Shown here: positions 15,927-24,295 of the stretch, piece after piece | Position numbering within the stretch: position 1 is the stretch's first letter | Layout of the letters: the number at the start of each line of letters is the position of its first letter | Assembly: GCA_016212005.1 (NCBI GenBank) | Contig: JACRHP010000058.1 | Location: forward strand, 1-33,980 | DNA: 33,980 bases | Direction of reading: 5' to 3' | Source of the DNA: Candidatus Omnitrophota bacterium | Lineage (GTDB): Bacteria; Omnitrophota; Gorgyraeia; Zapsychrales; Zapsychraceae | The notes under the pieces: generated by a model | What the model was told of the DNA's origin: nothing | Database searches by the model: none | Seen by the model: the letters and a program-made list of their open reading frames with translations, nothing else | Made by a program: the position numbers and the translations under genes

Positions 15927-16374
15927 TTTATTCATTCTGCTGCGTCTGCTGGTCGGGACGTTGTTGATCGTTTCCGGACTCGAGAAGCTCGTCAGTCCTT
16001 ATCAAAATTTTCTATATGTGATTCAAAATTACGCCCTGTTGCCTCCTTTGCTGGAAGAACTGGGCGCGCGTGCTTGGCCTTGGGCCGAATTTTTTTTGGG
16101 TGTTTTTCTCGTGCTTGGCTTCTGGTTGCGATGGGTGCTGCGGGGTGTCATGGCCACGTTTGCGGTCTTTATTTTTGTTGTCGCGCAGGCGCTGGTCAGG
16201 CACCTGCCGGTCAATGAATGTGGTTGCTTCGGCGATTTGATCAGTTTCCCGTTGCCGGTCGTTATTACCTTCGATACGGCATTGTTGGCCGTGACAGGGG
16301 TCCTGTATTATCGTCTTCGAGAGACGATCCGTTTCAGCCTGGATCAATATTTTAACGATAATGCCCGTACATGA
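15910..16374 (+). CDS. MauE/DoxX-like four-helix membrane protein
   Basis: A 154-residue integral membrane protein with four helices. The first helix pattern (LRLLVGTLLIVSGLEKLVSP) and the ECGCFG motif at 103-108 (C104, C106) are typical of MauE and related DoxX-like proteins. In methylamine dehydrogenase systems MauE works beside the disulfide protein MauD, and similar pairs accompany DsbA-like proteins elsewhere. Here it overlaps the DsbA-like gene by 17 bases, which suggests it recycles or supplies electrons to that protein. Its stop shares an ATGA with the next gene's start. Confidence 0.88.
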   Translation: MPLKSNLFILLRLLVGTLLIVSGLEKLVSPYQNFLYVIQNYALLPPLLEELGARAWPWAEFFLGVFLVLGFWLRWVLRGVMATFAVFIFVVAQALVRHLPVNECGCFGDLISFPLPVVITFDTALLAVTGVLYYRLRETIRFSLDQYFNDNART

Positions 16375-17888
16375 GACGGATTATTCTGTTAGCTTCAGCG
16401 ATATTGATATCAGCATTGTCTATGGCCCGCGCAGAGAGCAACATTAAACAGCCTAACGTGAGCGGTCAGTTTTATGCCGCGAACCCCGGGGAGTTAACTT
16501 CCCAGGTCGATCAATTCCTCCAGAAGGCCAGCGTCCGTCCCTCCGACAAACATATCCGTATTGTTATTGCCCCCCACGCGGGGTATGCGTACTCTGGCCC
16601 CGTGGCCGCTTACGGCTTTAAGGCGGCCAGCCGCGGCAATTACAAAACAGTCGTTATCCTGGCGCCGAGCCATTATTACGGGTTCGACGGTATCGCTGTC
16701 TGGCCGGAAGGAGGGTTCCAGACGCCGTTGGGGGTCGTGCCGGTCGACCAGGAGTTGGCGAAACAGTTGATGGTGCAGGACGCGAACTTTTACTCCATGC
16801 CGCCAGCCTTCGAGCGCGAACATTCGTTGGAGGTGGAGATCCCTTTCTTACAGAAAACGCTGAAGGACTTTAAAATCGTTCCGGTCATCATGGGCCAGCC
16901 GAGTTTTTCGTTGCTTGAGAAATTTGCCGGCAGTTTAAACAAAATTATCGGCGACAGGGAGGACATTCTGATCGTCGTCAGCACCGATCTGTCGCATTAT
17001 CATCCAGACGCGAAAGCCCGCGCCATGGACACGTTGACGATTGATATGGTCAAGACGCTGGATGCTGCCGGGATTTGGGAGGGTAATCAGCAGCGGGTTA
17101 AAATCGAGATGTGCGGGTTTGTCCCGACGGTGGCGGCCATTTTGTACGCCAAAGAACGCGGACTTGATGATATCGAGGTCCTGCGGTACGCCAATTCCGG
17201 GGATGTGACCGGCGAGCGCGATGCCGTGGTGGGGTACACCTCTATTGTTATTTACGATAATCCAGTCGAGGCGGACCCCCCGCCCGCAACCGTGGAATTA
17301 CAAACACAAAATGTTTCTTCACAAGGTTTTTTTACCACTCCCGAGAAACGGCATCTTCTCGATATCGCCCGCAAGACAATGGAAGAATACGTGCGTACCG
17401 GCAAGGTGCTGGAATTCCAGGAGACCAACCCTCGTTTGGGGAATGAAGAAGGGGCGTTTGTCACGATCCATAAAAATGGCCAGCTGCGCGGTTGTATCGG
17501 GAACATCATCGGCCGCGGGCCGTTGTATAAAACGGTCAGGGATATGGCGGTTGCCGCGGCGAGCAAAGATCCGCGTTTTGATCCCGTCCAGCCGCAAGAA
17601 TTAGGAGAGGTGGAGCTGGAGATATCCGTCCTGTCCAGGCCGCGGGTCGTCCAAAATATCGATGAGATCGTCCTGGGAAAGCATGGCGTGATCGTCAGCC
17701 AGGGGCCATGGCACCAGGGAATTTTCTTACCGCAAGTGGCGACGGAAACCGGCTGGACAAAAGAGGAATTCCTGCGGCAGTTATGTGCGCAGAAAGCCGG
17801 CCTGCCGGCGGACGCCTGGAAAGACCCGCAGACGAAAATCGAAATTTTTACCGCGGAAGTTTTTTCTGAAAAGGATGTCCGCGAATAA
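16371..17888 (+). CDS. Exported MEMO-AMMECR1 fusion (AmmeMemoRadiSam proteins B and A)
   Basis: A 505-residue two-domain protein. Residues 1-21 form a clear signal peptide ending ARA (likely cleavage before ESN). Residues about 25-297 are a MEMO domain, with metal-site candidates H69 (APHAGYAYSG), H101 (APSHYYG) and C248 (EMCGFVPT), plus EREHSLEVEIPFLQ and STDLSHYH. Residues about 320-500 are an AMMECR1 domain with the hallmark LRGCIG (372-377) and DPRFDPVQPQEL. In many bacteria and archaea MEMO and AMMECR1 genes sit with a radical SAM gene and the products are expected to be cytoplasmic. Here the protein is predicted to be exported and no radical SAM gene is in the window. An ATGA overlap joins it to MauE. 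Function unknown. Confidence 0.92.
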   Translation: MRRIILLASAILISALSMARAESNIKQPNVSGQFYAANPGELTSQVDQFLQKASVRPSDKHIRIVIAPHAGYAYSGPVAAYGFKAASRGNYKTVVILAPSHYYGFDGIAVWPEGGFQTPLGVVPVDQELAKQLMVQDANFYSMPPAFEREHSLEVEIPFLQKTLKDFKIVPVIMGQPSFSLLEKFAGSLNKIIGDREDILIVVSTDLSHYHPDAKARAMDTLTIDMVKTLDAAGIWEGNQQRVKIEMCGFVPTVAAILYAKERGLDDIEVLRYANSGDVTGERDAVVGYTSIVIYDNPVEADPPPATVELQTQNVSSQGFFTTPEKRHLLDIARKTMEEYVRTGKVLEFQETNPRLGNEEGAFVTIHKNGQLRGCIGNIIGRGPLYKTVRDMAVAAASKDPRFDPVQPQELGEVELEISVLSRPRVVQNIDEIVLGKHGVIVSQGPWHQGIFLPQVATETGWTKEEFLRQLCAQKAGLPADAWKDPQTKIEIFTAEVFSEKDVRE

Positions 17889-17905
17889 TGTAAGAGGAGA
17901 ATACC

Positions 17906-18511
17906 TTGCTGGTAAGCCGAATGGATAGAAAACAGGTTGGCCGTGTCGTTCTTGTCGCCGCATCCGTTTGTGTCTGGGTTTATCTGGTGTTTTGTTATCC
18001 AACGATACGTCTGTTCACCCTCCTGTTGCCGCCTGTTATCGCTCTCCATTGGAGTAAAACCATCCGCTGGCGTAATGTCTTTATCAGCATCTTCACGCTC
18101 CTGTGGTTGTTTGTTTTTCATTATGAATCAACCCGTTATTTTTATTTAACGCCGTTCGCGCAACGGGAGATGCTGAAGTTTAAATTCCTTTTCCCGCCAG
18201 CCGGCTGGATCATGTTTTTCAACGTTGATGACAGTTACAGTTATGTCGAGGTTTATGGCAAAAAAGGAGAAGCCCTCCAGCCGATTGACCCCCACGACAT
18301 CTTACGCACGCGCACGATCGGTTTCGATAATATCCACCGCAATGTCTTGAGCACCGTCTATTCGCGTGAGTTGGCCGGGCCGTTTTGCCGGTTCCTCAAG
18401 CGGCGTTTGCCGTATTACGACGATTTTGTGGTCGTTGCCGTTGAATATCCTTCGGTATCCAGGGAGCCAGACCGGAGGCTGCAGCAGGCGTTGTACCGCT
18501 GCGGCCCATAA
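17906..18511 (+). CDS. Membrane protein, possible SdpA/DUF5819-like partner of the HTTM protein
   Basis: A 201-residue protein with two or three N-terminal helices (about 12-49 and 55-72) and a soluble domain facing out. The stretch FPPAGWIMFFNVDDSYSYVE (96-115) followed by VYG, and the DPHDILRTRTIGFDNIHRNV region (128-147), recall the 'PQ.W.xFx' plus short beta domain of SdpA/DUF5819 proteins. Those are commonly encoded beside HTTM proteins, as SdpA is beside SdpB. This is pattern recall, not a search. The start is TTG 17906 with AGGAG six bases upstream; ATG 17921 is too far from that site. The HTTM gene follows after 10 bases. Confidence 0.6.
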   Translation: MLVSRMDRKQVGRVVLVAASVCVWVYLVFCYPTIRLFTLLLPPVIALHWSKTIRWRNVFISIFTLLWLFVFHYESTRYFYLTPFAQREMLKFKFLFPPAGWIMFFNVDDSYSYVEVYGKKGEALQPIDPHDILRTRTIGFDNIHRNVLSTVYSRELAGPFCRFLKRRLPYYDDFVVVAVEYPSVSREPDRRLQQALYRCGP

Positions 18512-18521
18512 GGTAAATCGC

Positions 18522-19802
18522 ATGAAAGAACTTTGGGGCAAAATATTTCTTCAGGATCGGCCGTCGATAGGCCTGTCATTTTTTCGTATTTTTGTCGCCT
18601 TGACGACCGGGTTCCATGTCCTGCCTTCGTTTGTCCATTTAGAGGACAATTATCTCCATACCGCTTTTAAAACCCTTAATTTTAATTTTTTCACTCCGCA
18701 GGTTATCGACCTTGTCCAGAAAAGCCCGGATGGAGTTGTCGTCGCCTTTGTGTGGCTATTTTGCGTTTCGTGGTTTTCTTTTTTGATCGGCTGGCGCAGC
18801 CAGATAAGTTGCATCGTAATGACGGCGGCAGGCTACTATTTCTACGCCTTGAACGCCTTTCATATCGGGACGCTCTCCTGGGACATCCTTCTGGTGACGC
18901 TGTTCTTGATGTGCCTGACGCCATACCACGGTGATTACTTTTCGCTGGATTCCTTGAGGGGGCGAGACGTTTATGCCTATAAACGCCGCCGGCCTTTTTT
19001 CCTCCAGCGGCTTTTACAGATACAAATCGCGTTCACTTATTTTTACACGGCGTTGTATAAAGTTTCCGGTGAAGGGAATTGGCTGACGGATAATCCCATT
19101 TATTACTTGATGCATTACCCGGCGGCAGGGGTGACCAAATATTTTCTGCTGCGGGATATCCTGGCGCCCCACCCGCAGCTGTGTTACGGGATCGGTATAC
19201 TTATCGTCGTTGTCGAGCTGTTGATGCCGTTCCTGCTTTTCTGCGGCCCCACGCGTGTTTCCGCGATTTACTTGGGGTTCGTTTTCCATATTATGCTGAT
19301 TTTGACGCTGGATGTGCCGGCGATTTTCTTTTTTCTTTTCCCGCCGCAGCTTTTGCTTTTTATCAATCCCGAGCGGATTGTCTCCTGGGTCGAGCGGTGG
19401 CGGCTTTACCATCAGCGTGCCAACCGCAGCCAGATTGTTTATGACGGAAAGTGCCGGTTTTGTCAAAACAGCATCGAAAAAATAAAGATCATGGATTTGT
19501 ATGATGTCCTTAATTCGGTTGACTTTCAAGCCCTGGATGATCCGGGGACTTTGCACCCGCAGTTAAGCAAGGAAAAGGCCATGAGCCAGATCCATCTGAT
19601 CGAGCCCGACGGCAAGTTCTATGGCGGGTTCGACGCTTTCCGGCGGATATGCTGGCGTTTGCCGATGTTGTATTCATTGATTCCTGTCGTTTATTTCCCC
19701 GGGATGGGGATCATCGGCCCTTGCCTGTATCGCTGGGTCGCCAGGAACCGTTATTTGTTTCATGCCAACGGGGTCTGCGCGAAGAACACGTGTTTTCGGT
19801 AA
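18522..19802 (+). CDS. HTTM (vitamin K carboxylase-like) membrane protein fused to a DCC thiol domain
   Basis: A 426-residue protein. Residues 1-300 are a horizontally transmembrane (HTTM) domain of the vitamin K-dependent carboxylase superfamily: SIGLSFFRIFVALTTGFHVL, the SWDILLVTLFLMCLTPYHGD segment, and IAFTYFYTALYKVSGEGNWL with the conserved Tyr/Lys. Residues about 303-420 are a DUF393/DCC thiol-oxidoreductase domain: IVYDGKCRFC with C311 and C314. HTTM proteins outside animals are not known to be carboxylases in general; SdpB-type members help toxin maturation. The start at 18522 has AAGG upstream; a longer frame from 18366 overlaps the previous gene. The fused DCC domain may couple thiol redox to the HTTM reaction. 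Confidence 0.82.
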   Translation: MKELWGKIFLQDRPSIGLSFFRIFVALTTGFHVLPSFVHLEDNYLHTAFKTLNFNFFTPQVIDLVQKSPDGVVVAFVWLFCVSWFSFLIGWRSQISCIVMTAAGYYFYALNAFHIGTLSWDILLVTLFLMCLTPYHGDYFSLDSLRGRDVYAYKRRRPFFLQRLLQIQIAFTYFYTALYKVSGEGNWLTDNPIYYLMHYPAAGVTKYFLLRDILAPHPQLCYGIGILIVVVELLMPFLLFCGPTRVSAIYLGFVFHIMLILTLDVPAIFFFLFPPQLLLFINPERIVSWVERWRLYHQRANRSQIVYDGKCRFCQNSIEKIKIMDLYDVLNSVDFQALDDPGTLHPQLSKEKAMSQIHLIEPDGKFYGGFDAFRRICWRLPMLYSLIPVVYFPGMGIIGPCLYRWVARNRYLFHANGVCAKNTCFR

Positions 19803-19858
19803 AAATTTTGGAAAAAACTGGAGAAAAATCTGGAAGAAAGCAAGAGGCGTGTGTTAGA

Positions 19859-21967
19859 ATGCCTTTGCATTCTATCTCTTTTCTCATGCACCAGTTATAT
19901 CATAAAAAATCCTGCCTTGTTTCTGTCGTATTGCTGTTTTTCGCGGTCTGTTCTGCCGGTGTCCAGGCGAAGGCTGACGCGGAAGCAGCATCCGGGAACG
20001 CTTCCGCTCAACCCGAAAAGAAAATAAAGATCCAACCCGCAAAACCGGCGGAGCGTTTGCTGACGAGGGAAGAGGTTGAGAAAAAAGCGGAAGAATATAA
20101 CCGCGCCGCCATTGATCTTTTCGAGCAGGGCAAGTATCCCCAGGCCCAGGAATTATGGGAAAAGGCCATCGGGTTGATGGAGAATCCCGGGACCCGGGAT
20201 TCGGATGTCATTGATCCGCAGGCCGTTTCCACGGCACCCCAGGCGTCTTCCGTTGATCCTTCATTTGCCGGTGCCGGCGCGGACAGTGACCTTGACCAAA
20301 AATATGAAACCGGGATGTGGTTACTGGAGCAGAAAGAGTACGCGAAGGCGCAGGAGATTTTTGAGGAAGTCCAGAAGTTGCGGCCGGGTTACAAGAATAC
20401 GGCTAATTATCTGGCAGTCATCAATGAGTTGACGCAAGGCGAACAGATGTCTGGGGCAGAGCCTGAAGTGATTTCAGCGGACGAATCCCTCTCCGAAGGG
20501 CCGGTCAGCGTTGAAGGTGAAGAACAGGCGCCTGTTGAGGAGACGGATTCAGGCGAGGAAGAAACGCAATGGCAGGAGGCCGCCGACCAGGCGGAACAAA
20601 AACGGCTGGAAGAATTGGAACAAAAAGTTGAACCTGTTTACGCGCAGGCCGTCGAACAGTATGAGCATGGGCAATTTACCGAGGCCAGGACCGGTTTTAG
20701 TCAGGTCCAAGTTCTTTATCCCGATTATGCGTTGACCGCAGATTATCTCGCGCGCATTGACGATGATATCCGCGAAGCCGAAGAAGGGCGTGTGCAACGG
20801 GAACGCCAACAGCAAGAAGCGACCAGCAAAAAAGAGCAGGAAGAATTCCAAAGGGCGGTTCGTGCCAAACAAACGCTTTATCGCCGGCAGCAGGCCGCGG
20901 AAGCCGAGAAGTTTTATCGGCAGGCCATTGAGGCGTATAAAGGTCATAAATTTGATGAAGCGGAGAATAATTTCCGCAAAGTATTAGTGTTGTCCCCGGA
21001 TTATAAATTGACGGAGAAATATCTTGAGCGTATCAAGCAGGACAGGGCGGAAGAAGAGCGTCTGTATCAAGAGCAGCAACGTCAGCTGGGCGTTCTGGAA
21101 CAGGCCCGCCAGCAAAAATTTACTGATGAGGCAGGGCCGGTCGCAAATGCCGAAGAAAGCCGTCAACTCAAGTTGATGGCAAGCCAGCAGACTCCCATTG
21201 TTTCCGAGTCAACAAGTCTGAAAAAAGAAGTTTCGCAGCCCTTGAAGGAACAAGAGCGCGAAAAGAAAATGCGCGAGCGCGAACAAATCCGCCAGGACCA
21301 AAAAAGAGCCCGGGAACTTAAACGGACCGTTGGGCAAAAATATCAGGAGGTTGTCGCGGCGTATAAAAGCAAACAGTGGGAAACCGCCGCGCAAAAACTT
21401 GGGGATTTTGAGAGTTTCCTGGCTGGGGAAGACAAGGATGGTCTCTGTCAGAAATCTTATGCCGCCCGTGTGACCCGGTTGCGCAAGAATATCCAAACAC
21501 AACAAGCCAGCGTCGGGACGCCGCGTCCTGAATCAAAAGAAACTTTGGCCAAGCCGTTACCGCCGGAGCCGCCGGTTCCCTTGGGGCTTCTGGAAAGCAA
21601 GGAGTTTGCGCCGTCGGACGACCTGCGGGTGCTGCGCCGACAGCAGCAACAAATCCAGAAAGAGCGCCAGAAAATTCATTCCGCTATTGATTCCAAGATC
21701 GACCGTTCTTACGCCCGGGCGGTCGATTTATATACTAAAGGGTATTATCAGCAAGCCGGCGAGCTTTTTGAGGCGATCAACCAGGCCAGCCCCGTGTTTA
21801 AAAAAACTCAAAATTATCTTGCCGACATAAATAGTAAGCTGGCGACAGCGTCTCCCCCTGGGATCAGGCAGTCTGACAACCTGATTGTGACCAGCCCGAT
21901 TTATGTCAGGCCGCGTGGGCATATTGATCCCGATCCCCCCGACGGCCTTAAGGTCCAGCCACAATGA
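19859..21967 (+). CDS. Secreted tetratricopeptide-repeat protein with charged linkers
   Basis: A 702-residue exported protein. A signal peptide ends near VQA-KA (about residue 38). Six TPR-like units of about 40 residues follow at roughly 80-110, 149-190, 261-300, 353-393, 495-535 and 618-660. Most share the pattern Y..A...Y..G.Y.EA...F..V..L.P.Y..T..YL..I. Highly charged Glu/Gln/Lys/Arg coiled-coil stretches (about 240-350, 395-490) lie between them. The C-terminus ends [14 protein letters not shown] units usually bind other proteins, so this may be the scaffold or client-binding part of the operon. The start could be ATG 19859 (AAGAGG 11 bases upstream) or ATG 19886; both keep the signal peptide. 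The 56-base gap before it holds a purine-rich TGGA-type triplet repeat. Confidence 0.8.
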   Translation: MPLHSISFLMHQLYHKKSCLVSVVLLFFAVCSAGVQAKADAEAASGNASAQPEKKIKIQPAKPAERLLTREEVEKKAEEYNRAAIDLFEQGKYPQAQELWEKAIGLMENPGTRDSDVIDPQAVSTAPQASSVDPSFAGAGADSDLDQKYETGMWLLEQKEYAKAQEIFEEVQKLRPGYKNTANYLAVINELTQGEQMSGAEPEVISADESLSEGPVSVEGEEQAPVEETDSGEEETQWQEAADQAEQKRLEELEQKVEPVYAQAVEQYEHGQFTEARTGFSQVQVLYPDYALTADYLARIDDDIREAEEGRVQRERQQQEATSKKEQEEFQRAVRAKQTLYRRQQAAEAEKFYRQAIEAYKGHKFDEAENNFRKVLVLSPDYKLTEKYLERIKQDRAEEERLYQEQQRQLGVLEQARQQKFTDEAGPVANAEESRQLKLMASQQTPIVSESTSLKKEVSQPLKEQEREKKMREREQIRQDQKRARELKRTVGQKYQEVVAAYKSKQWETAAQKLGDFESFLAGEDKDGLCQKSYAARVTRLRKNIQTQQASVGTPRPESKETLAKPLPPEPPVPLGLLESKEFAPSDDLRVLRRQQQQIQKERQKIHSAIDSKIDRSYARAVDLYTKGYYQQAGELFEAINQASPVFKKTQNYLADINSKLATASPPGIRQSDNLIVTSPIYVRPRGHIDPDPPDGLKVQPQ

Positions 21968-22095
21968 ATCTTCGCTCTTGCATCAGGAGTTTGGCCGTCG
22001 CCGCGCTTTTATCCGTTGCGTCCACAGCCCCGGTGTCTACCACGCCGCCTTCTGATCTTAAACTGAAGCCGGACGCAAAGATGCGACCCTTGTAA
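21964..22095 (+). CDS. 43-residue predicted secreted peptide
   Basis: A short gene in ATGA overlap with the TPR gene stop. The product begins [20 protein letters not shown], a basic n-region plus hydrophobic core as in a signal peptide. It then has [19 protein letters not shown] and ends MRPL. After cleavage only about 20 residues would remain. The end (PPSDLKLKP) resembles the last residues of the preceding TPR protein (PPDGLKVQP). No family is known. It could be a genuine small exported peptide, a leftover of a duplicated gene end, or a non-functional frame; coupling to the TPR stop favours translation. Confidence 0.45.
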   Translation: MNLRSCIRSLAVAALLSVASTAPVSTTPPSDLKLKPDAKMRPL

Positions 22096-22132
22096 TTCCG
22101 TGAATCTATTCCTATTTACTCTCGCCGTTGTC

Positions 22133-24295
22133 ATGACCACGAACCCCGAACATCCGAACCGTTTGATCCATGAAAAAAGTCCGTATTTGCTGCAGCACGC
22201 GGATAACCCCGTTGACTGGTATCCGTGGGGACCGGAAGCATTTGAAAAGGCGAAACGGGAAGACAAGCCCATTTTTCTTTCTATCGGATATTCGTCTTGC
22301 CATTGGTGTCATGTGATGGAAGAGGAGTCTTTCGAAAATGAGGAAGTGGCGAAGCTCATCAATGCGTATTTTGTTCCCATCAAAGTCGACCGGGAAGAGC
22401 GGCCGGATATCGACCAGGTGTATATGCCCGCGGTCATGGCCATCTCCGGGCAGGGCGGCTGGCCGCTTACTGCTTTTTTGACGCCGGATCAGAAACCGTT
22501 CTGGGGAGGGACGTATTTCCCGCCGTATGCCAAGTGGGGGGCGCCTGGCCTTGTCGATGTCCTGACATCGATCCACGAGGCCTGGCAAAACAACCCCAGC
22601 CGGTTGGTGCAATCAAGCCTGACCTTGACCGCCATGCTCCAGGTGCGAACACCCCAGAAAGAGCAGCAGGAAGTAGCGGTCGAATCTATTTTATCAAAAG
22701 GATTTGAACAGTTCTCGGCGATGTATGATCCAAGTTTCGGCGGTTTTGGGACCGCGCCCAAATTTCCTTCCAGCCATAATTTATCATTTCTTTTGCGTTA
22801 CGCTAAACGGGTTCCCGACAAGATGGCGCTGACGATGGCAACGCATACCTTAAAACAGATGGCTAACGGCGGAATTTACGATCATCTCGGCGGCGGGTTC
22901 CACCGGTATTCCACGGATCAGGTCTGGCAAACCCCGCATTTTGAAAAGATGCTTTACGACCAGGCTATGCTGATCAAGACATATGCCGAGGCCTATCAGG
23001 TGACCCATGAGGCCGGCTACGCCAAAGTCGTCCGGGAAACCTGTGATTATGTCCTGCGCGACATGCAGCATCCGCGGGGAGGATTTTATTCGGCTGAAGA
23101 TGCGGATAGTCTTGATCCGGGAAAAGAAAAACCTTCTGCTAAGTCGGGGAAAGAACATAAAAAAAGAGAAGGGGCTTTTTACCTTTGGCGGTATGAGGAG
23201 ATCGTTCGTCTATTGGGCAGGGAGGACGCTGAAATTTTGAATTATTATTTTGGTGTTCAGTCCAACGGCAATGTCCAAAATGACGTTCATGGCGAATTCA
23301 CGGGAAAAAATATCTTCTACGCGGCAAGGACATTGGAAGAAACAGCACAGCATTTCCAAAAAACGCCGGAAGAAGTCGAAAAAGTTTTGCAACGCGGCCG
23401 CCGAAAACTTGGGGAACACCGCCGGAAGCGTCCGCGGCCGTTTCTGGATGACAAGATTTTGACGCATTGGAACGGGCTGATGATCTCCAGTTTGGCGCTT
23501 GCCTCGCAGGCGCTGGGAGAGCCTAAATACCGGACAGCGGCCCCAAAAGCAGCCGACTTTATCCTGCAGCATCTCCAAGATAGCGATGGGCGATTAAGGC
23601 ACCGCTACCGGGATGGCCAATCGGCCGTTATGGGGACGCTGGATGATTACGCCTTTTTTATCCACGGATTGATAGATCTCTACGAGGCGACCTTTGATGC
23701 GGTGTATCTTCGGCAGGCGCGGGAGCTGGCCGAGCAGATGATTCGTCTTTTTTGGGATCATTCAGAAGGAGGATTCTATCTGACGGCGGAGGATGCCGAA
23801 ACGCTTTTGTTTCGTTCCAAGGAGGTATATGATGGTGCCATTCCTTCCGGCAATTCCCTCGCGGCCCTTGACCTTGTGCGGTTTTATCATATTACGCTTG
23901 ATGAAAGTTTGCGGGAAAAGTTCGAGAAACTCCTGGAGATTTTCAGTTCAGAGATATCCCGGAACCCGGCTGCCCATGCTCAAATGTTGATCGCGCTCGA
24001 TTTTATGGCAGGAAATCCGCGCGAGATCGTCATTGCCGGAAAACAGGGGGATCCCCGGATCAGCGCGCTGTTGTCCGGGATCCACGGCGCATTTATCCCC
24101 AACAAAGTGGTTATCTTTAATCCTTTCCCGGAGGATAACACCGCGATCCGGGAAGTCGCGCCGTTTATCGAGAACCAGGTCTCTCTCCAGGGGGATCCTA
24201 CTGTTTATGTGTGCGAAAACCACGTTTGTCAGCGGCCCGTCCGGATCTCACAACCCGAACAGGTCGGGGAAATCTTGAAGAGGTTATTATTATGA
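22133..24295 (+). CDS. DUF255 thioredoxin-fold protein (YyaL/SPATA20-like)
   Basis: A 720-residue protein. The N-terminal DUF255 domain begins [20 protein letters not shown] and contains C56/C59 in SSCHWCHVM, the family's CxxC thioredoxin-like site. The rest (about 180-720) has the six-hairpin alpha/alpha barrel look of the family, with [37 protein letters not shown] and GGFYLTAED. Its reaction is not established. A Lys-rich insert (about 330-350) interrupts the barrel. I start at ATG 22133, where the family text begins; GTG 22100 would add a short hydrophobic lead. Neither has a clear ribosome site. It overlaps the AsmA-like gene by ATGA. Confidence 0.9.
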   Translation: MTTNPEHPNRLIHEKSPYLLQHADNPVDWYPWGPEAFEKAKREDKPIFLSIGYSSCHWCHVMEEESFENEEVAKLINAYFVPIKVDREERPDIDQVYMPAVMAISGQGGWPLTAFLTPDQKPFWGGTYFPPYAKWGAPGLVDVLTSIHEAWQNNPSRLVQSSLTLTAMLQVRTPQKEQQEVAVESILSKGFEQFSAMYDPSFGGFGTAPKFPSSHNLSFLLRYAKRVPDKMALTMATHTLKQMANGGIYDHLGGGFHRYSTDQVWQTPHFEKMLYDQAMLIKTYAEAYQVTHEAGYAKVVRETCDYVLRDMQHPRGGFYSAEDADSLDPGKEKPSAKSGKEHKKREGAFYLWRYEEIVRLLGREDAEILNYYFGVQSNGNVQNDVHGEFTGKNIFYAARTLEETAQHFQKTPEEVEKVLQRGRRKLGEHRRKRPRPFLDDKILTHWNGLMISSLALASQALGEPKYRTAAPKAADFILQHLQDSDGRLRHRYRDGQSAVMGTLDDYAFFIHGLIDLYEATFDAVYLRQARELAEQMIRLFWDHSEGGFYLTAEDAETLLFRSKEVYDGAIPSGNSLAALDLVRFYHITLDESLREKFEKLLEIFSSEISRNPAAHAQMLIALDFMAGNPREIVIAGKQGDPRISALLSGIHGAFIPNKVVIFNPFPEDNTAIREVAPFIENQVSLQGDPTVYVCENHVCQRPVRISQPEQVGEILKRLLL

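Noticed and set aside
17252-18121. 289-residue open frame on the minus strand
   Set aside because: It lies antisense to the MEMO-AMMECR1 and SdpA-like genes, whose products have clear domains; the antisense product has no recognisable pattern.
19809-19840. Three TGGA-plus-A-run units as a short tandem repeat
   Set aside because: The units differ in sequence and spacing (10 and 12 bases); most likely a plain purine-rich gap before the TPR gene.
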